From assembly GCF_013705725.1 (NCBI RefSeq), contig NZ_CP055481.1, forward strand, positions 4,960,001 through 5,024,000: a DNA stretch of 64,000 nucleotides, read 5' to 3'. Source of the DNA: Klebsiella sp. RHBSTW-00484. GTDB taxonomy: Bacteria > Pseudomonadota > Gammaproteobacteria > Enterobacterales > Enterobacteriaceae. Numbering within the stretch: the first letter of the stretch is position 1; every line of letters starts with the position of its first letter. A model generated the notes under the pieces. That model was given only the letters and a program-made list of their open reading frames with translations, had not been told where the DNA came from and did no database searches. Below are positions 12,153 through 23,057 of this stretch, piece by piece. Made by a program: the position numbers and the translations under genes.

Positions 12153-12542
12153 ATGTACGATAATCTGAAAAGTCTTGGTATTACCAATCCCGATGAAATC
12201 GATCGCTATAGCCTGCGGCAGGAAGCCAACAACGACATTCTGAAAATCTATTTTCAGAAGGACAAAGGCGAGTTCTTCGCCAAAAGCGTCAAGTTTAAGT
12301 ACCCGCGTCAGCGTAAAACCGTTGTCGCAGACGGCATTGGTCAGGGATATAAAGAAGTCCAGGAGATCAGTCCAAACCTCCGCTATATCATTGATGAGCT
12401 GGATCAGATCTGCCAGCGCGATCGAACTGAAATCGATCTTAAGCGCAAAATCCTCGACGATCTGCGTCATCTGGAAAGCGTAGTTACCAATAAGATCAGC
12501 GAAATTGAATCCGATCTGGAAAAACTGACCCGCAATAAATAA
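12153..12542 (+). CDS. yaeH: UPF0325 family protein YaeH
   Basis: Small conserved cytosolic protein of 129 residues with no established function. It starts [20 protein letters not shown] and ends in a charged helical, probably coiled-coil, tail ([13 protein letters not shown]). No signal peptide or membrane segment. It stands alone between dapD and the convergent cdaR, as in E. coli. The name rests on recognised sequence and position. Confidence 0.9.
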   Translation: MYDNLKSLGITNPDEIDRYSLRQEANNDILKIYFQKDKGEFFAKSVKFKYPRQRKTVVADGIGQGYKEVQEISPNLRYIIDELDQICQRDRTEIDLKRKILDDLRHLESVVTNKISEIESDLEKLTRNK

Positions 12543-12549
12543 GTTTTTA

Positions 12550-12588
12550 CCCTGTTCCCGGCGGTAATCCGTTCAGCCGGGAACAGGG
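12550..12588. terminator. Stem-loop between convergent yaeH and cdaR
   Basis: Perfect 13-bp stem CCCTGTTCCCGGC / GCCGGGAACAGGG with a 13-base loop, lying between two gene ends. No good T run on either side, so terminator function is inferred from position. Confidence 0.5.
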
Positions 12589-12590
12589 CT

Positions 12591-13748
12591 CTATCTCTGT
12601 TCATCCAGCTGCAGCGCAATATACAGCAACAAACGGTCGTCAAAACTCCCCAGGTCCAGTCCGGTCAGTTCAGAAATACGATTCAGACGATATTCCAGCG
12701 TATTACGGTGAATAAATAGCGCCTTTGAGGTCGCTAGCGGTTGCACGTTGTGACGAAACCACGCCTGCAGGGTACGCCGTAACAGACCGTTATTATCCAT
12801 CGCTTTCAAACGAACCAGCGGACGCGCCAGCTCGTTGGCCTGCCAGCCGCCGCGCAGGCTATCCAGCAGTACCGGCAGCATCAGGTCCTGATAAAAATAG
12901 CTCCGACTCTCCGGCATTCGCTGTTTACCGACCATCATTGTGGTTCGAGCGGTACGGTAAGAACGTGCGATGCTACCAGGTCCGGTAAAGAAGTTACCCA
13001 GCGCCACACGAAAACGCAGCTGACCATTCTCTTTCATCCTGCTGATCAACTGCTCGACCCGTTTACAGTGATCTTCTGCATCCCAGCGGCCAAAAGCATT
13101 CAACGCAGGCTTCAGCACCACCATTTCAGTCAGCGAGACAATGGCCACCAGATTATTACGGTCCGGCGTCGTCAGCGCGGTTTGTAGCTGCTGTAACTCC
13201 GCCATCGCGCTGTCTACGCCCAGTTGGCCACTATCTACTTCAATCATTGCGACAACACGCGGCTGATTCAGATCGATTCCCAACCGCTGCGCCCATTCGG
13301 TCAGCGCTGGGGTGTTCTCCTCCGCCTGAATCAGGTTCATCACCAGCTCTTCACGCAGGCGGCTATCCTGGGCCAGAAGGTGCATCAGCCGCGACTGCTC
13401 CAGCATCATTTCAGCCGTCATACAGACCAGCTCACCGTATTTGCGCAGCGATTCAGGCTCGCCGGTCAGACCGATAACACCGACGATTTCCCCCTCCAGA
13501 CGCAGCGGCAGGTTGATGCCCTGGCGCACGCCGTGCAGATGTCGCGCCACGGCATCATCAATATCGACAACGCGCCCTTGTGAAAGGACCAGCAGCGCAC
13601 CTTCGTGCAATTCACCAATTCGCTCGCGATCTCCGCTGCCGATAATGCGCCCGCGAGCATCCATTACGTTGATATTGGTATCAATGATGCGCATCGTGCG
13701 CGCCACGATATCCTGCGCCATTTTGGTATCAAGGTGCCAGCCAGCCAT
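12591..13748 (-). CDS. cdaR: Carbohydrate diacid regulator CdaR
   Basis: Transcription activator for uptake and use of D-glucarate, D-galactarate and D-glycerate. It has 385 residues from the ATG at 13748 (MAGWHLDTKMAQDIVARTMR) after a strong GGGAGG site. The N-terminal sugar-diacid recognition domain is followed by a C-terminal PucR-type helix-turn-helix (SKALFIHRNTLEYRLNRISE). The open frame continues 23 codons upstream, but that stretch is not CdaR-like. Its target operons are not in the window. Also called sdaR. Confidence 0.95.
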   Translation of the reverse strand: MAGWHLDTKMAQDIVARTMRIIDTNINVMDARGRIIGSGDRERIGELHEGALLVLSQGRVVDIDDAVARHLHGVRQGINLPLRLEGEIVGVIGLTGEPESLRKYGELVCMTAEMMLEQSRLMHLLAQDSRLREELVMNLIQAEENTPALTEWAQRLGIDLNQPRVVAMIEVDSGQLGVDSAMAELQQLQTALTTPDRNNLVAIVSLTEMVVLKPALNAFGRWDAEDHCKRVEQLISRMKENGQLRFRVALGNFFTGPGSIARSYRTARTTMMVGKQRMPESRSYFYQDLMLPVLLDSLRGGWQANELARPLVRLKAMDNNGLLRRTLQAWFRHNVQPLATSKALFIHRNTLEYRLNRISELTGLDLGSFDDRLLLYIALQLDEQR

Positions 13749-13879
13749 GTAACCCTCCCGTGAGCAGGTTACCAGCATAGAAGAGTTGGCAAAACGCTGC
13801 ATTGTGCATTCGCACAAAGCAGGGGTGAGAAGTATGGAGTTGTGGAAGGGGTCACAGAACGCCAGACAGAATGTCCCGC

Positions 13880-13926
13880 AGAGTAAAAAAAGCCCCCTGC
13901 CTCACAAGGAGACAAGGGGCTTTACG
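13880..13926 (-). terminator. Terminator after degP
   Basis: On the minus strand AAGCCCCTTGTC and GGCAGGGGGCTT form a stem followed by seven T residues, just past the degP stop. Confidence 0.85.
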
Positions 13927-13938
13927 ATTCGCTAGCGA

Positions 13939-15378
<1,440 letters not shown>

Positions 15379-15428
15379 ATGTTTCAATCTCGATTTCAGA
15401 TAACGAATAGTTGCTGTTTACGTGACTA

Positions 15429-15456
15429 TGAGAGTCATTTTATAGCGCGAAGTTCC
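15429..15456 (-). promoter_or_regulatory. Sigma-E promoter of degP
   Basis: Minus strand GGAACTT (15450-15456), 16 bases, TCTCA (15429-15433). This aligns with the known E. coli degP sigma-E promoter GGAACTT-N16-TCTGA, including the shared GCTATAAAA spacer. It gives a leader of about 45 bases. Confidence 0.8.
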
Positions 15457-15512
15457 GGAATGAAGTTTTGGCAAAAGTAAAAATTTATTGTTCGTCTTTA
15501 CAAAACTCATGC

Positions 15513-17027
15513 TTATTCTACAGCCATCAATCGCCGATATTCATCCCATGCATACAAGTCCGTCATTCCGCTGATATAGTCCTGAATGAGACGACAGCGA
15601 TAATAATATTCCCATAGCGGAAATTCAGCGCTATCGCGCGGGATCTTATTTACGGCTTCTACGTAGGCCAGACGATGGCGAGTCGAAAGTTTCTGGAACA
15701 AGCGTGAGGCGATCGGCAAACTTCGTACCCGTTCTTTTTCCACCAACAGACTAAACTCATCCAGCGATAATTTTAACAACGGCTGGTAGATATCCAACAG
15801 GCCGCTAATAACACGATAGCCTTGCAATTCCAGTTGCTCAACATCTGGATGGCTAAATACATGTTTTACAGCAACATTTTTATAAAGCTCAAGCAACTGG
15901 CTGCAATCACTTTCGTCTTCAAGCAGCGCGTGATTAAAATCACCGGTAAAGATCCTTGGCAAATTATCAATAAAGCGACGCGCCGCATACGGTACCAGCT
16001 TATTCAGCGTATTGACCCGTAAATACATAAAGAACTGATCTTCAGTACTTCGACTAAGAGAATTCGCACGAGATTTATCCCAGGCATTTTCAACAACCAT
16101 GTTAAACAAAGAGCCTTTTTCGTGTACCCCCCAAGCCTCGTAAAGATGCTGATATAGCTGCTCCACGCTGAAAATACGTTTTTCTACCGCATCCTCAAGG
16201 TCAGCAACGCAATACGAGATGTCATCTGCGGCTTCCATAATCCACGTTAATGGGAACCGATTGTAAGGAGCCAGATCCAGTTCTTTACGCAACCTCGCAA
16301 CATAGCCCTCTTCAGCTAAATAATAACCTGGTTTCTTCATTAAATAACTGTGGCTGGCAGGCGGTTCCCCTCGCCACCACGCCGGACGGGTATATTTAAG
16401 TATACAGCCCACCTGCGCCCAGGTCAGATTCATCCGCATCAGGGTATGCACTAAACGAATTCCCTGCGCATTTCCTTCAAACCAGCACAAATCCTGGCGA
16501 ACCTTGCGGCGTAGTTCATTTAATTGGCTATCCCCCTCCTGCAAACGCAGCGCTTCGACCACGCAACGGTCTTCGGTTAGCGGCTGGCTGGCGGCATCGC
16601 CGGGGAACAGCCGCTGGCTGAACCAGTCGTTGATTGCCGCTTCGCCAAAATGGCCAAACGGCGGATTGCCGATGTCGTGCATCAAGCAGGCCATCTCGAC
16701 GATACTTTCAAATGGACCGGTTAGCTCATCCAGCCCATAGCTCTCCAGCAGCTTCTGTTCTTTTAGACGACTTAGCACTTCTTTAGCGATATAGCGGCCA
16801 ACCTGCTGAACTTCAAGAGAGTGGGTCAGACGGGTGCGCACCGCCGCGTTACGCTCTAGCGGGAATACCTGCGTTTTTTGCTGCAATCGGCGGATCGCCG
16901 GCGAGTTAACAATACGCCCGCGATCGCTTTCGAAAATGCGCAGGATTTCATGTTCCGTCTCAACCCCTTGCGGTGAACGATAGCGGCGACGCCAGTTAAT
17001 CTTGTTACGAAAATCGATCTTTGCCAT
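15513..17027 (-). CDS. dgt: Deoxyguanosinetriphosphate triphosphohydrolase
   Basis: Hydrolyses dGTP to deoxyguanosine and triphosphate, limiting the dGTP pool. HD-superfamily hexamer. It has 504 residues from the ATG at 17027 ([12 protein letters not shown]). The metal site is HD motif [18 protein letters not shown], with [18 protein letters not shown] before it. The frame extends 14 codons further upstream without homology. Divergent from mtnN across 84 bases. Confidence 0.96.
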   Translation of the reverse strand: MAKIDFRNKINWRRRYRSPQGVETEHEILRIFESDRGRIVNSPAIRRLQQKTQVFPLERNAAVRTRLTHSLEVQQVGRYIAKEVLSRLKEQKLLESYGLDELTGPFESIVEMACLMHDIGNPPFGHFGEAAINDWFSQRLFPGDAASQPLTEDRCVVEALRLQEGDSQLNELRRKVRQDLCWFEGNAQGIRLVHTLMRMNLTWAQVGCILKYTRPAWWRGEPPASHSYLMKKPGYYLAEEGYVARLRKELDLAPYNRFPLTWIMEAADDISYCVADLEDAVEKRIFSVEQLYQHLYEAWGVHEKGSLFNMVVENAWDKSRANSLSRSTEDQFFMYLRVNTLNKLVPYAARRFIDNLPRIFTGDFNHALLEDESDCSQLLELYKNVAVKHVFSHPDVEQLELQGYRVISGLLDIYQPLLKLSLDEFSLLVEKERVRSLPIASRLFQKLSTRHRLAYVEAVNKIPRDSAEFPLWEYYYRCRLIQDYISGMTDLYAWDEYRRLMAVE

Positions 17028-17111
17028 GGCCTTCCCCGTGCGAGCAATAACGTTTCCTTCTAAGCGCATGATAGACTATGCCGCTAAAACCCACACATCG
17101 CGAGTAAATCT

Positions 17112-17810
17112 ATGAAAATCGGCATTATTGGCGCTATGGAAGAAGAAGTTACCCTTCTGCGCGACAAAATCGACAACCGCCAGACCATCACTATCGGCGG
17201 TAGCGAAATCTATACCGGACAACTTCAAGGTACCGACGTCGCTCTGTTGAAGTCGGGTATTGGTAAAGTGGCCGCCGCCATGGGCGCAACCCTGCTGATG
17301 GAACACTGCAAACCGGATGTGATTATTAATACCGGTTCGGCGGGCGGGCTGGCATCTACCCTGAAGGTTGGCGATATCGTTGTTTCTGACGAAGCGCGCT
17401 ACCACGATGCTGACGTCACCGCATTCGGTTATGAATATGGCCAGCTTCCGGGCTGCCCTGCCGGTTTTAAAGCTGATGAAAAACTCATTGCCGCCGCGGA
17501 AACCTGCATCAAAGAGCTGAATCTTAACGCAGTACGCGGTCTGATTGTCAGCGGCGACGCCTTTATCAACGGTTCCGTCGGCCTGGCGAAAATCCGTCAG
17601 AACTTCCCGCAGGCCGTGGCGGTCGAGATGGAAGCAACGGCCATCGCTCACGTCTGCCACAGCTACGGCGTGCCGTTTGTTGTCGTTCGCGCCATTTCCG
17701 ATGTTGCCGACCAACAGTCCCATCTGAGCTTCGACGAGTTCCTCGCCGTTGCCGCAAAGCAGTCCACCCTGATGGTGGAAAACCTGGTGCAGCGCCTGGC
17801 TCGTGGCTAA
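17112..17810 (+). CDS. mtnN: 5'-methylthioadenosine/S-adenosylhomocysteine nucleosidase
   Basis: Cleaves MTA, SAH and 5'-deoxyadenosine to adenine and the sugar. It feeds methionine salvage and autoinducer-2 synthesis. It has 232 residues. [20 protein letters not shown] carries the catalytic Glu. [19 protein letters not shown] binds the ribose. RAISDVAD holds the catalytic Asp. Its end overlaps the start of btuF by eight bases. Also called pfs. Confidence 0.98.
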   Translation: MKIGIIGAMEEEVTLLRDKIDNRQTITIGGSEIYTGQLQGTDVALLKSGIGKVAAAMGATLLMEHCKPDVIINTGSAGGLASTLKVGDIVVSDEARYHDADVTAFGYEYGQLPGCPAGFKADEKLIAAAETCIKELNLNAVRGLIVSGDAFINGSVGLAKIRQNFPQAVAVEMEATAIAHVCHSYGVPFVVVRAISDVADQQSHLSFDEFLAVAAKQSTLMVENLVQRLARG

Positions 17811-18603
17811 GTCACTTCAAACGGCTCTTGCCGCCCTGCTACTGCTCGTCCCGGCGTGGCTATTCGCTGCGCCGCGGGTGATTACGCTCTCCCCCGCCAA
17901 TACCGAACTGGCGTTTGCCGCCGGTATTACGCCGATTGGCGTCAGTAGCTATTCTGATTACCCGCCAGAAGCCGCAAAGATAGAGCAGGTCTCCAGTTGG
18001 CAAGGGATGAATCTGGAACGGATCGTCGCACTTAAACCCGACCTGGTACTGGCCTGGCGCGGCGGTAATGCCGAGCGGCAAGTTAACCAGCTAAATTCGC
18101 TCGGTATTAAAGTTATCTGGGTCAAAACGTCTACTATCGAAGATATCATCACCACGCTTCGCCAGCTGGCGCAGTGGAGCCCACAGCCGGAAAAGGCGCG
18201 GCAGGCTGCCCAGAAGATGCAGGATGATTACCAGACCCTGAAAGCCCGCTACGCGAGCGCCCCTAAAAAGCGCGTCTTTTTACAGTTTGGCGCCAACCCG
18301 CTCTTTACCAGCAGCAAAGGGTCGATTCAGGATGAGGTTCTGACGCTGTGCGGAGGGGAAAACATTTTTGCCGCCAGCCGGGTTCCCTGGCCGCAGGTCA
18401 GCCGTGAGCAGGTGCTGGCAAGACAGCCGCAGGCCATTGTTATCACCGGAAATGCCAGCGAACTTCCCGCCGTTGCCCGTTACTGGCAGAATCAGCTAAA
18501 AATTTCGCTCATTGCGCTACATGGCGACTGGTTTGAACGTGCGAGCCCACGTATTATCCTCGCCGCAAAACAACTCTGTACTGCGCTCGAGCAGGTAAAA
18601 TAA
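17803..18603 (+). CDS. btuF: Vitamin B12 periplasmic binding protein
   Basis: Delivers cobalamin to the BtuCD transporter. It has 266 residues from a GTG start that overlaps the mtnN end, so it is probably translationally coupled. The signal peptide (to about residue 22, WLFAA-PRV) is followed by the class III binding fold: [27 protein letters not shown], and [22 protein letters not shown]. The conserved [13 protein letters not shown] is near the C-terminus. btuC and btuD are not nearby. Confidence 0.96.
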   Translation: MAKSLQTALAALLLLVPAWLFAAPRVITLSPANTELAFAAGITPIGVSSYSDYPPEAAKIEQVSSWQGMNLERIVALKPDLVLAWRGGNAERQVNQLNSLGIKVIWVKTSTIEDIITTLRQLAQWSPQPEKARQAAQKMQDDYQTLKARYASAPKKRVFLQFGANPLFTSSKGSIQDEVLTLCGGENIFAASRVPWPQVSREQVLARQPQAIVITGNASELPAVARYWQNQLKISLIALHGDWFERASPRIILAAKQLCTALEQVK

Positions 18604-18629
18604 TTACCTGATAACCCAGGGAACTCACG

Positions 18630-19253
18630 ATGCTTGTCTATTGGCTGGATATTATTGGCACCGCGGTGTTTGCCATCTCCGGCGTCTTGCTGGCAGGAAA
18701 GCTGCGCATGGACCCTTTTGGCGTACTGGTATTAGGCGTGGTGACCGCGGTAGGCGGCGGAACCATTCGCGATATGGCTCTCGCCAACGGCCCGGTATTT
18801 TGGGTGAAAGACCCGACCGATCTGGTGGTTGCAATGGTCACCAGTATGCTCACCATTCTGCTGGTACGTCAGCCGCGCCGGTTGCCTAAATGGGTGCTGC
18901 CGGTACTGGATGCCGTTGGGCTGGCGGTATTTGTCGGTATCGGCGTCAACAAAGCGTTTCTTGCCCATAGCGGGCCGCTGGTCGCTGTCTGTATGGGCGT
19001 TGTCACCGGCGTTGGCGGCGGGATTATCCGCGATGTGCTGGCGCGCGAAATCCCGATGATCCTGCGCACGGAAATCTACGCCACAGCCTGTATCGTAGGC
19101 GGTATCGTTCACGCAACGGCGTACTACACTTTCCACGTTCCGTTAGAAAACGCGGCAATGCTTGGCATGGTGGTCACGCTGGTAATTCGCCTGGCGGCAA
19201 TTCGCTGGCACCTGAAGCTACCGACGTTTGCGCTAGATGAGAATGGGCGCTAA
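18630..19253 (+). CDS. yadS: TRIC-family membrane protein YadS
   Basis: Inner-membrane protein of 207 residues with about seven hydrophobic segments arranged as two related halves, each with a glycine-rich GGGTIRD / GGGIIRD motif typical of the UPF0126/TRIC cation channel family. A channel role is known for some relatives. Nothing here shows the ion carried. Third gene of mtnN-btuF-yadS, 26 bases after btuF, as in E. coli. Followed by a stem-loop terminator. Confidence 0.9.
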   Translation: MLVYWLDIIGTAVFAISGVLLAGKLRMDPFGVLVLGVVTAVGGGTIRDMALANGPVFWVKDPTDLVVAMVTSMLTILLVRQPRRLPKWVLPVLDAVGLAVFVGIGVNKAFLAHSGPLVAVCMGVVTGVGGGIIRDVLAREIPMILRTEIYATACIVGGIVHATAYYTFHVPLENAAMLGMVVTLVIRLAAIRWHLKLPTFALDENGR

Positions 19254-19259
19254 TAAAAG

Positions 19260-19291
19260 CAAAACGGTAACCTTAAAGTTACCGTTTTTAG
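19260..19291. terminator. Bidirectional terminator between yadS and erpA
   Basis: AAAACGGTAAC-CTTAAA-GTTACCGTTTT lies between the convergent ends of yadS and erpA, with T runs on both strands. Confidence 0.85.
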
Positions 19292-19299
19292 TGTTTGCT

Positions 19300-19334
19300 C
19301 CCTCTTCCTGTGGAAGAGGGCTGGGGTGAGGGCA
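19300..19334. repeat. CCCTCTTCC/GGAAGAGGG palindromic repeat unit
   Basis: CCCTCTTCC-TGT-GGAAGAGGG followed by CTGGGGTGAGGGCA. It belongs to the same family as the units at 50037-50055 + 51256-51271 and at 51290-51323, all outside genes. Its minus-strand sequence CCCCAGCCCT-CTTCC closely resembles the target of the IS110-type element at 50056-51253. Confidence 0.7.
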
Positions 19335-19350
19335 CCCGGCCGCACTATCT

Positions 19351-19695
19351 TTAGACGCTGAACGAGGACCCGCAGCCACAAGTGCTTTTCGCATTCGGGT
19401 TGGTCACGATAAAGCGTGAACCTTCCAGGCCTTCAGTATAATCGACAGCCCCGCCGACCAGATACTGCAGACTCATTGGGTCAACCACCAGGCCGACGCC
19501 CTGCTTCTCGATAGTCATATCCCCATCGTTTACCTGATCGTCAAAGGTAAAGCCGTACTGGAAACCGCTGCAGCCACCGCCGGTGATGTACACGCGCAGT
19601 TTCAGGTTCGGATTGTCTTCATCCGCAATCAGGTCTTTTACTTTAATCGCTGCGGCTTCGGTAAACTCCAGCGGCAACGCTACGTCATCACTCAT
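19351..19695 (-). CDS. erpA: Iron-sulfur cluster insertion protein ErpA
   Basis: A-type carrier that delivers Fe-S clusters, for example to IspG and IspH of the isoprenoid pathway. Cytosolic, essential in E. coli under aerobic conditions. It has 114 residues with the three family cysteines in [11 protein letters not shown] and at the C-terminus [11 protein letters not shown]. It lies between convergent yadS and downstream-running clcA. A palindromic repeat separates it from yadS. Confidence 0.97.
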   Translation of the reverse strand: MSDDVALPLEFTEAAAIKVKDLIADEDNPNLKLRVYITGGGCSGFQYGFTFDDQVNDGDMTIEKQGVGLVVDPMSLQYLVGGAVDYTEGLEGSRFIVTNPNAKSTCGCGSSFSV

Positions 19696-19776
19696 TTTAT
19701 GCTCCCATTGATACTTCTGACCGGTTAAAGAATAACCCGACCTTTTGAGCCATTATCCAATACCCGAGTAAATCGT

Positions 19777-21195
19777 TCAAGTATTCTCCCCGCTAACCGG
19801 CTGTACCTTTGCCGCCCGCTCAGCTTCCTGTTTTGCCAGAGTGCGCTGCAGAATTGTCGAGTATAAAGGCTTACCGCCGAGGAATTGCGCCAATAGTGTT
19901 GCGCCCAGGCAGGTAATAATCATTGGCAAAATGAGCTGATAGTTATCGGTCATCTCGAGCACCAGCACGATGCCGGTTATCGGTGCACGGACCGAAGCGG
20001 CAAGGAGTGCGCCCATACCGGCAATGGCAAACGTCCCCGCATCCAGATGATACGCAGGAAACAGCGGCGTCGCCGCCATACCGAAGGCCGTTCCCAGTAG
20101 TGTTCCCAGCGCCAGCATCGGTGCGAAGATACCGCCGGGCGCGCCGGAAGAGAAACAGAGCAGCGTGGTAATCACCCGGGCGATAAAAATAAACAGTAGC
20201 AGGCCGACGGAAAAATTGCCCTCCGCGGCGATGGGAATCAGGTTAAACCCGCCGCCGGACGCCGTTGGCTGAATCAGCCCAAGAACGCCGCAGCAACCGC
20301 CGATTAAGCCGCCAATCAGCACCCATTTTTTAATATTTCCACCATGAATACGCTGGAACATATCCTGGGTACGCAACACCAGAGTGTTAAATAGCGGGCC
20401 GATACAGCCGAAAATCATCCCCAGCACCAAATATAACCACAGCGTGTTAACCGGCGCGTTGCTCAGCTTGCCAACCTCGATAACCGCATGATCGCCATTA
20501 AAAATACGAAAGACAATCGTCGACATAATAACGCCGGTAAACACGGCTTTAATGGAGATCAGGTTGTAGCGAAACTGCGGACGCATCTCTTCAATAATAA
20601 ACAGAATACCGGCCAGCGGCGCGTTAAACGCGGCGGAGAGACCCGCTGCTGCACCGGTCGCCAATAGCGTATGACGTGCCTCCGGGCTGCGCATGCGGAA
20701 CACATCCACCACCATGCGACCAAGATTGCCGCCCAGTTGCACCATCGGCCCTTCACGACCCAGTACCATTCCTGCGCCCAGCGTCCCCATACCGCCGATA
20801 AACTTCACCGGCAGCACGCGCCACCAGCGCACGGGACGCAGCTCTTCAAGCGCTCCCTCTATTTCCGGGATCCCCGATCCGCCCGCTTCTGGGGCAAAAC
20901 GACGCACGAGGAAATACCCCACCATCGCCAACAGCGCAGAGAAAATAAAAGCCAGCGGCCAGACCAGAAACCAATGGTCTGCTACCGCAACCAGCGCGCC
21001 AATACGCAGGTTTTGCACCCAATTGACGCTTTTCTCAAACGCGACGCCTACCAGCCCTGCCAGCGTCCCTACAACGGCCGCCATCAATAAGACCGCCAGC
21101 GGCGTTTTATCTCGCTGTATCAACCGGCGCACGGCATCACCACGGCGAATCCGCACAAACTGATGTGTTGAAGAAGAGGGATTTTCTGCTTTCAT
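19777..21195 (-). CDS. clcA: H+/Cl- exchange transporter ClcA
   Basis: Two-chloride/one-proton antiporter of the CLC family used in extreme acid resistance. It has 472 residues from the ATG at 21195 (MKAENPSSS). The selectivity-filter motifs are [10 protein letters not shown] (Ser), [14 protein letters not shown] (gating Glu), [14 protein letters not shown] (proton Glu), and GGKPLYST (Tyr). The open frame runs 71 codons further upstream through an ERIC repeat. That part is not CLC-like and is rejected as coding. Confidence 0.96.
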   Translation of the reverse strand: MKAENPSSSTHQFVRIRRGDAVRRLIQRDKTPLAVLLMAAVVGTLAGLVGVAFEKSVNWVQNLRIGALVAVADHWFLVWPLAFIFSALLAMVGYFLVRRFAPEAGGSGIPEIEGALEELRPVRWWRVLPVKFIGGMGTLGAGMVLGREGPMVQLGGNLGRMVVDVFRMRSPEARHTLLATGAAAGLSAAFNAPLAGILFIIEEMRPQFRYNLISIKAVFTGVIMSTIVFRIFNGDHAVIEVGKLSNAPVNTLWLYLVLGMIFGCIGPLFNTLVLRTQDMFQRIHGGNIKKWVLIGGLIGGCCGVLGLIQPTASGGGFNLIPIAAEGNFSVGLLLFIFIARVITTLLCFSSGAPGGIFAPMLALGTLLGTAFGMAATPLFPAYHLDAGTFAIAGMGALLAASVRAPITGIVLVLEMTDNYQLILPMIITCLGATLLAQFLGGKPLYSTILQRTLAKQEAERAAKVQPVSGENT

Positions 21196-21312
21196 GTCAT
21201 TATCAATGATTAATAATACAAATGGAAAGAAGGGCATTCTAGCCAACCGAACAGGCCCCGTCGTCAAAAAAAATGCGCCGTGACCACATTGTTTCAATTG
21301 GGCAAAACTTTC

Positions 21313-21505
21313 ATACCCTAAATAATTCGAGGTGCAGGACAAAACGGTTAACCATTTTGAACAGCACTTGTGCTGGCCCCGAAGGGGTGAGGCCGTAGGC
21401 CGAATCACGCGGCAAAGGAGTGAATCCCGATGAGCTTACTCTGGTAAGTAATTCGGGTGAACGAGCGCAGCCAACACACCTGCAACTTGAAGTATGACGG
21501 GTATA
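21313..21505. repeat. ERIC element 2 with ~70-bp insert
   Basis: Long ERIC (193 bp) between divergent clcA and hemL. The outer ends are TACCCTAAATAATTCGAGG and CAACTTGAAGTATGACGGG. The core is GATGAGCTTACTCTGGTAAG. An extra segment of about 70 bases (about 21338-21407, GACAAAACGG...GGCCGAATCA) is inserted near the left end. A related segment is inserted at a different position in ERIC 3. Confidence 0.85.
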
Positions 21506-21568
21506 TAACCTTCCTGGAATAACTTAGAATAGCCGACAAAACATTTTTCACGAACCAGGACCCTGGCT

Positions 21569-22849
21569 ATGAGCAAATCTGAAAATCTGTATAACGCTGC
21601 GCGTGAACTTATCCCCGGCGGCGTGAACTCTCCGGTACGCGCCTTCACCGGCGTCGGCGGTACGCCGCTGTTTATCGAGCGCGCCGACGGCGCATATCTC
21701 TACGACGTCGATGGCAAAGCGTATATCGATTATGTTGGTTCCTGGGGCCCAATGGTACTCGGTCACAACCATCCGGCAATTCGCAACGCCGTGATCGAAG
21801 CTGCGGGACGCGGTTTAAGCTTTGGCGCGCCGACCGAGATGGAAGTCAAAATGGCGGCGCTGGTTACCGAACTGGTGCCGACCATGGATATGGTCCGCAT
21901 GGTGAACTCCGGTACCGAAGCGACGATGAGCGCCATTCGTCTGGCGCGCGGCTTCACAGGTCGTGACAAAATCATCAAATTTGAAGGCTGCTACCACGGC
22001 CACGCCGACTGCCTGCTGGTGAAAGCCGGTTCCGGCGCGCTGACTCTGGGCCAACCGAACTCTCCGGGCGTTCCGGCAGATTTCGCCAAACACACCCTGA
22101 CCTGCACCTATAACGATCTCGCATCTGTGCGCGCCGCGTTCGAGCAGTATCCGCAGGATATCGCCTGCATCATCGTTGAGCCGGTCGCCGGTAATATGAA
22201 CTGCATCCCGCCGCAGCCTGAATTCCTGCCGGGCCTGCGCGCGCTGTGCGATGAATTCGGCGCGCTGCTGATTATCGATGAAGTGATGACCGGCTTCCGC
22301 GTGGCGCTGGCCGGCGCGCAGGATTACTACGATGTGGTACCGGATCTGACCTGCCTGGGCAAAATCATCGGCGGCGGCATGCCGGTTGGCGCGTTCGGCG
22401 GCCGTCGCGAAGTGATGGATGCGCTCGCCCCGACCGGCCCGGTTTACCAGGCGGGAACGCTGTCCGGTAACCCGATCGCCATGGCGGCGGGCTTCGCCTG
22501 CTTAACCGAAGTGGCGCAGCCTGGCGTGCATGAAACCCTGACCGACCTGACCAATCAGCTGGCTCAGGGTCTGCTGGACGCCGCCCGTGATACCGGTATT
22601 CCACTGGTAGTGAATAACGTCGGCGGCATGTTCGGCATTTTCTTTACCGATGCGCCAACCGTGACCTGCTATCAGGACGTGGTGAAGTGCGACGTGGAGC
22701 GCTTTAAGCGCTTCTTCCACCTGATGCTGGAGGAAGGCATCTACCTGGCGCCGTCAGCGTTTGAAGCGGGCTTTATGTCTATCGCCCACAGTGAAGAAGA
22801 TATCGATAACACCATCGCCGCAGCGCGTAACGCCTTCGCGAAGCTGTAA
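21569..22849 (+). CDS. hemL: Glutamate-1-semialdehyde 2,1-aminomutase
   Basis: PLP enzyme that makes 5-aminolevulinate, the first dedicated tetrapyrrole precursor, in the C5 pathway. Cytosolic dimer of 426 residues. [13 protein letters not shown] opens the protein. The PLP pocket is [10 protein letters not shown] and [13 protein letters not shown]. The catalytic Lys is in [17 protein letters not shown]. Single gene ended by a GC-rich stem-loop. Neighbouring clcA and fhuB are as in E. coli, apart from the rpn gene inserted after it. Confidence 0.98.
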   Translation: MSKSENLYNAARELIPGGVNSPVRAFTGVGGTPLFIERADGAYLYDVDGKAYIDYVGSWGPMVLGHNHPAIRNAVIEAAGRGLSFGAPTEMEVKMAALVTELVPTMDMVRMVNSGTEATMSAIRLARGFTGRDKIIKFEGCYHGHADCLLVKAGSGALTLGQPNSPGVPADFAKHTLTCTYNDLASVRAAFEQYPQDIACIIVEPVAGNMNCIPPQPEFLPGLRALCDEFGALLIIDEVMTGFRVALAGAQDYYDVVPDLTCLGKIIGGGMPVGAFGGRREVMDALAPTGPVYQAGTLSGNPIAMAAGFACLTEVAQPGVHETLTDLTNQLAQGLLDAARDTGIPLVVNNVGGMFGIFFTDAPTVTCYQDVVKCDVERFKRFFHLMLEEGIYLAPSAFEAGFMSIAHSEEDIDNTIAAARNAFAKL

Positions 22850-22856
22850 CCCTAAA

Positions 22857-22880
22857 CGCCGGGGCAACGCTGCCCCGGCG
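22857..22880 (+). terminator. GC-rich stem-loop after hemL
   Basis: CGCCGGGGCA-ACGC-TGCCCCGGCG directly after the hemL stop. There is no T run behind it, so termination is inferred from position. Confidence 0.5.
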
Positions 22881-22910
22881 ATAAAGTCATGCCTTAAAAA
22901 AACATAAATT

Positions 22911-22926
22911 TGCGTCGGCCGACGCA
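22911..22926. other. 16-bp perfect palindrome upstream of rpn
   Basis: TGCGTCGGCCGACGCA, self-complementary over 16 bases, between hemL and the Rpn-family gene and preceded by an A-rich tract. It could be an operator or part of a repeat. Nothing in the sequence decides this. Confidence 0.4.
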
Positions 22927-23057
22927 TAACATTGTGCAAACTCGATCGCCTCGAAAGATTGTCATCATCGCGCCTCGTAGAACCAAAAATCGTCAGCAGA
23001 CAGCTTGCCGTCAGAAGCAGATTCTCAGCGAAAACTCAGCCGCAAGGATCGCTCAGG

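Noticed and set aside
21196..21408. 71-residue N-terminal extension of ClcA
   Set aside because: The extension is translated ERIC repeat and spacer. CLC homology begins shortly after the Met at 21195.
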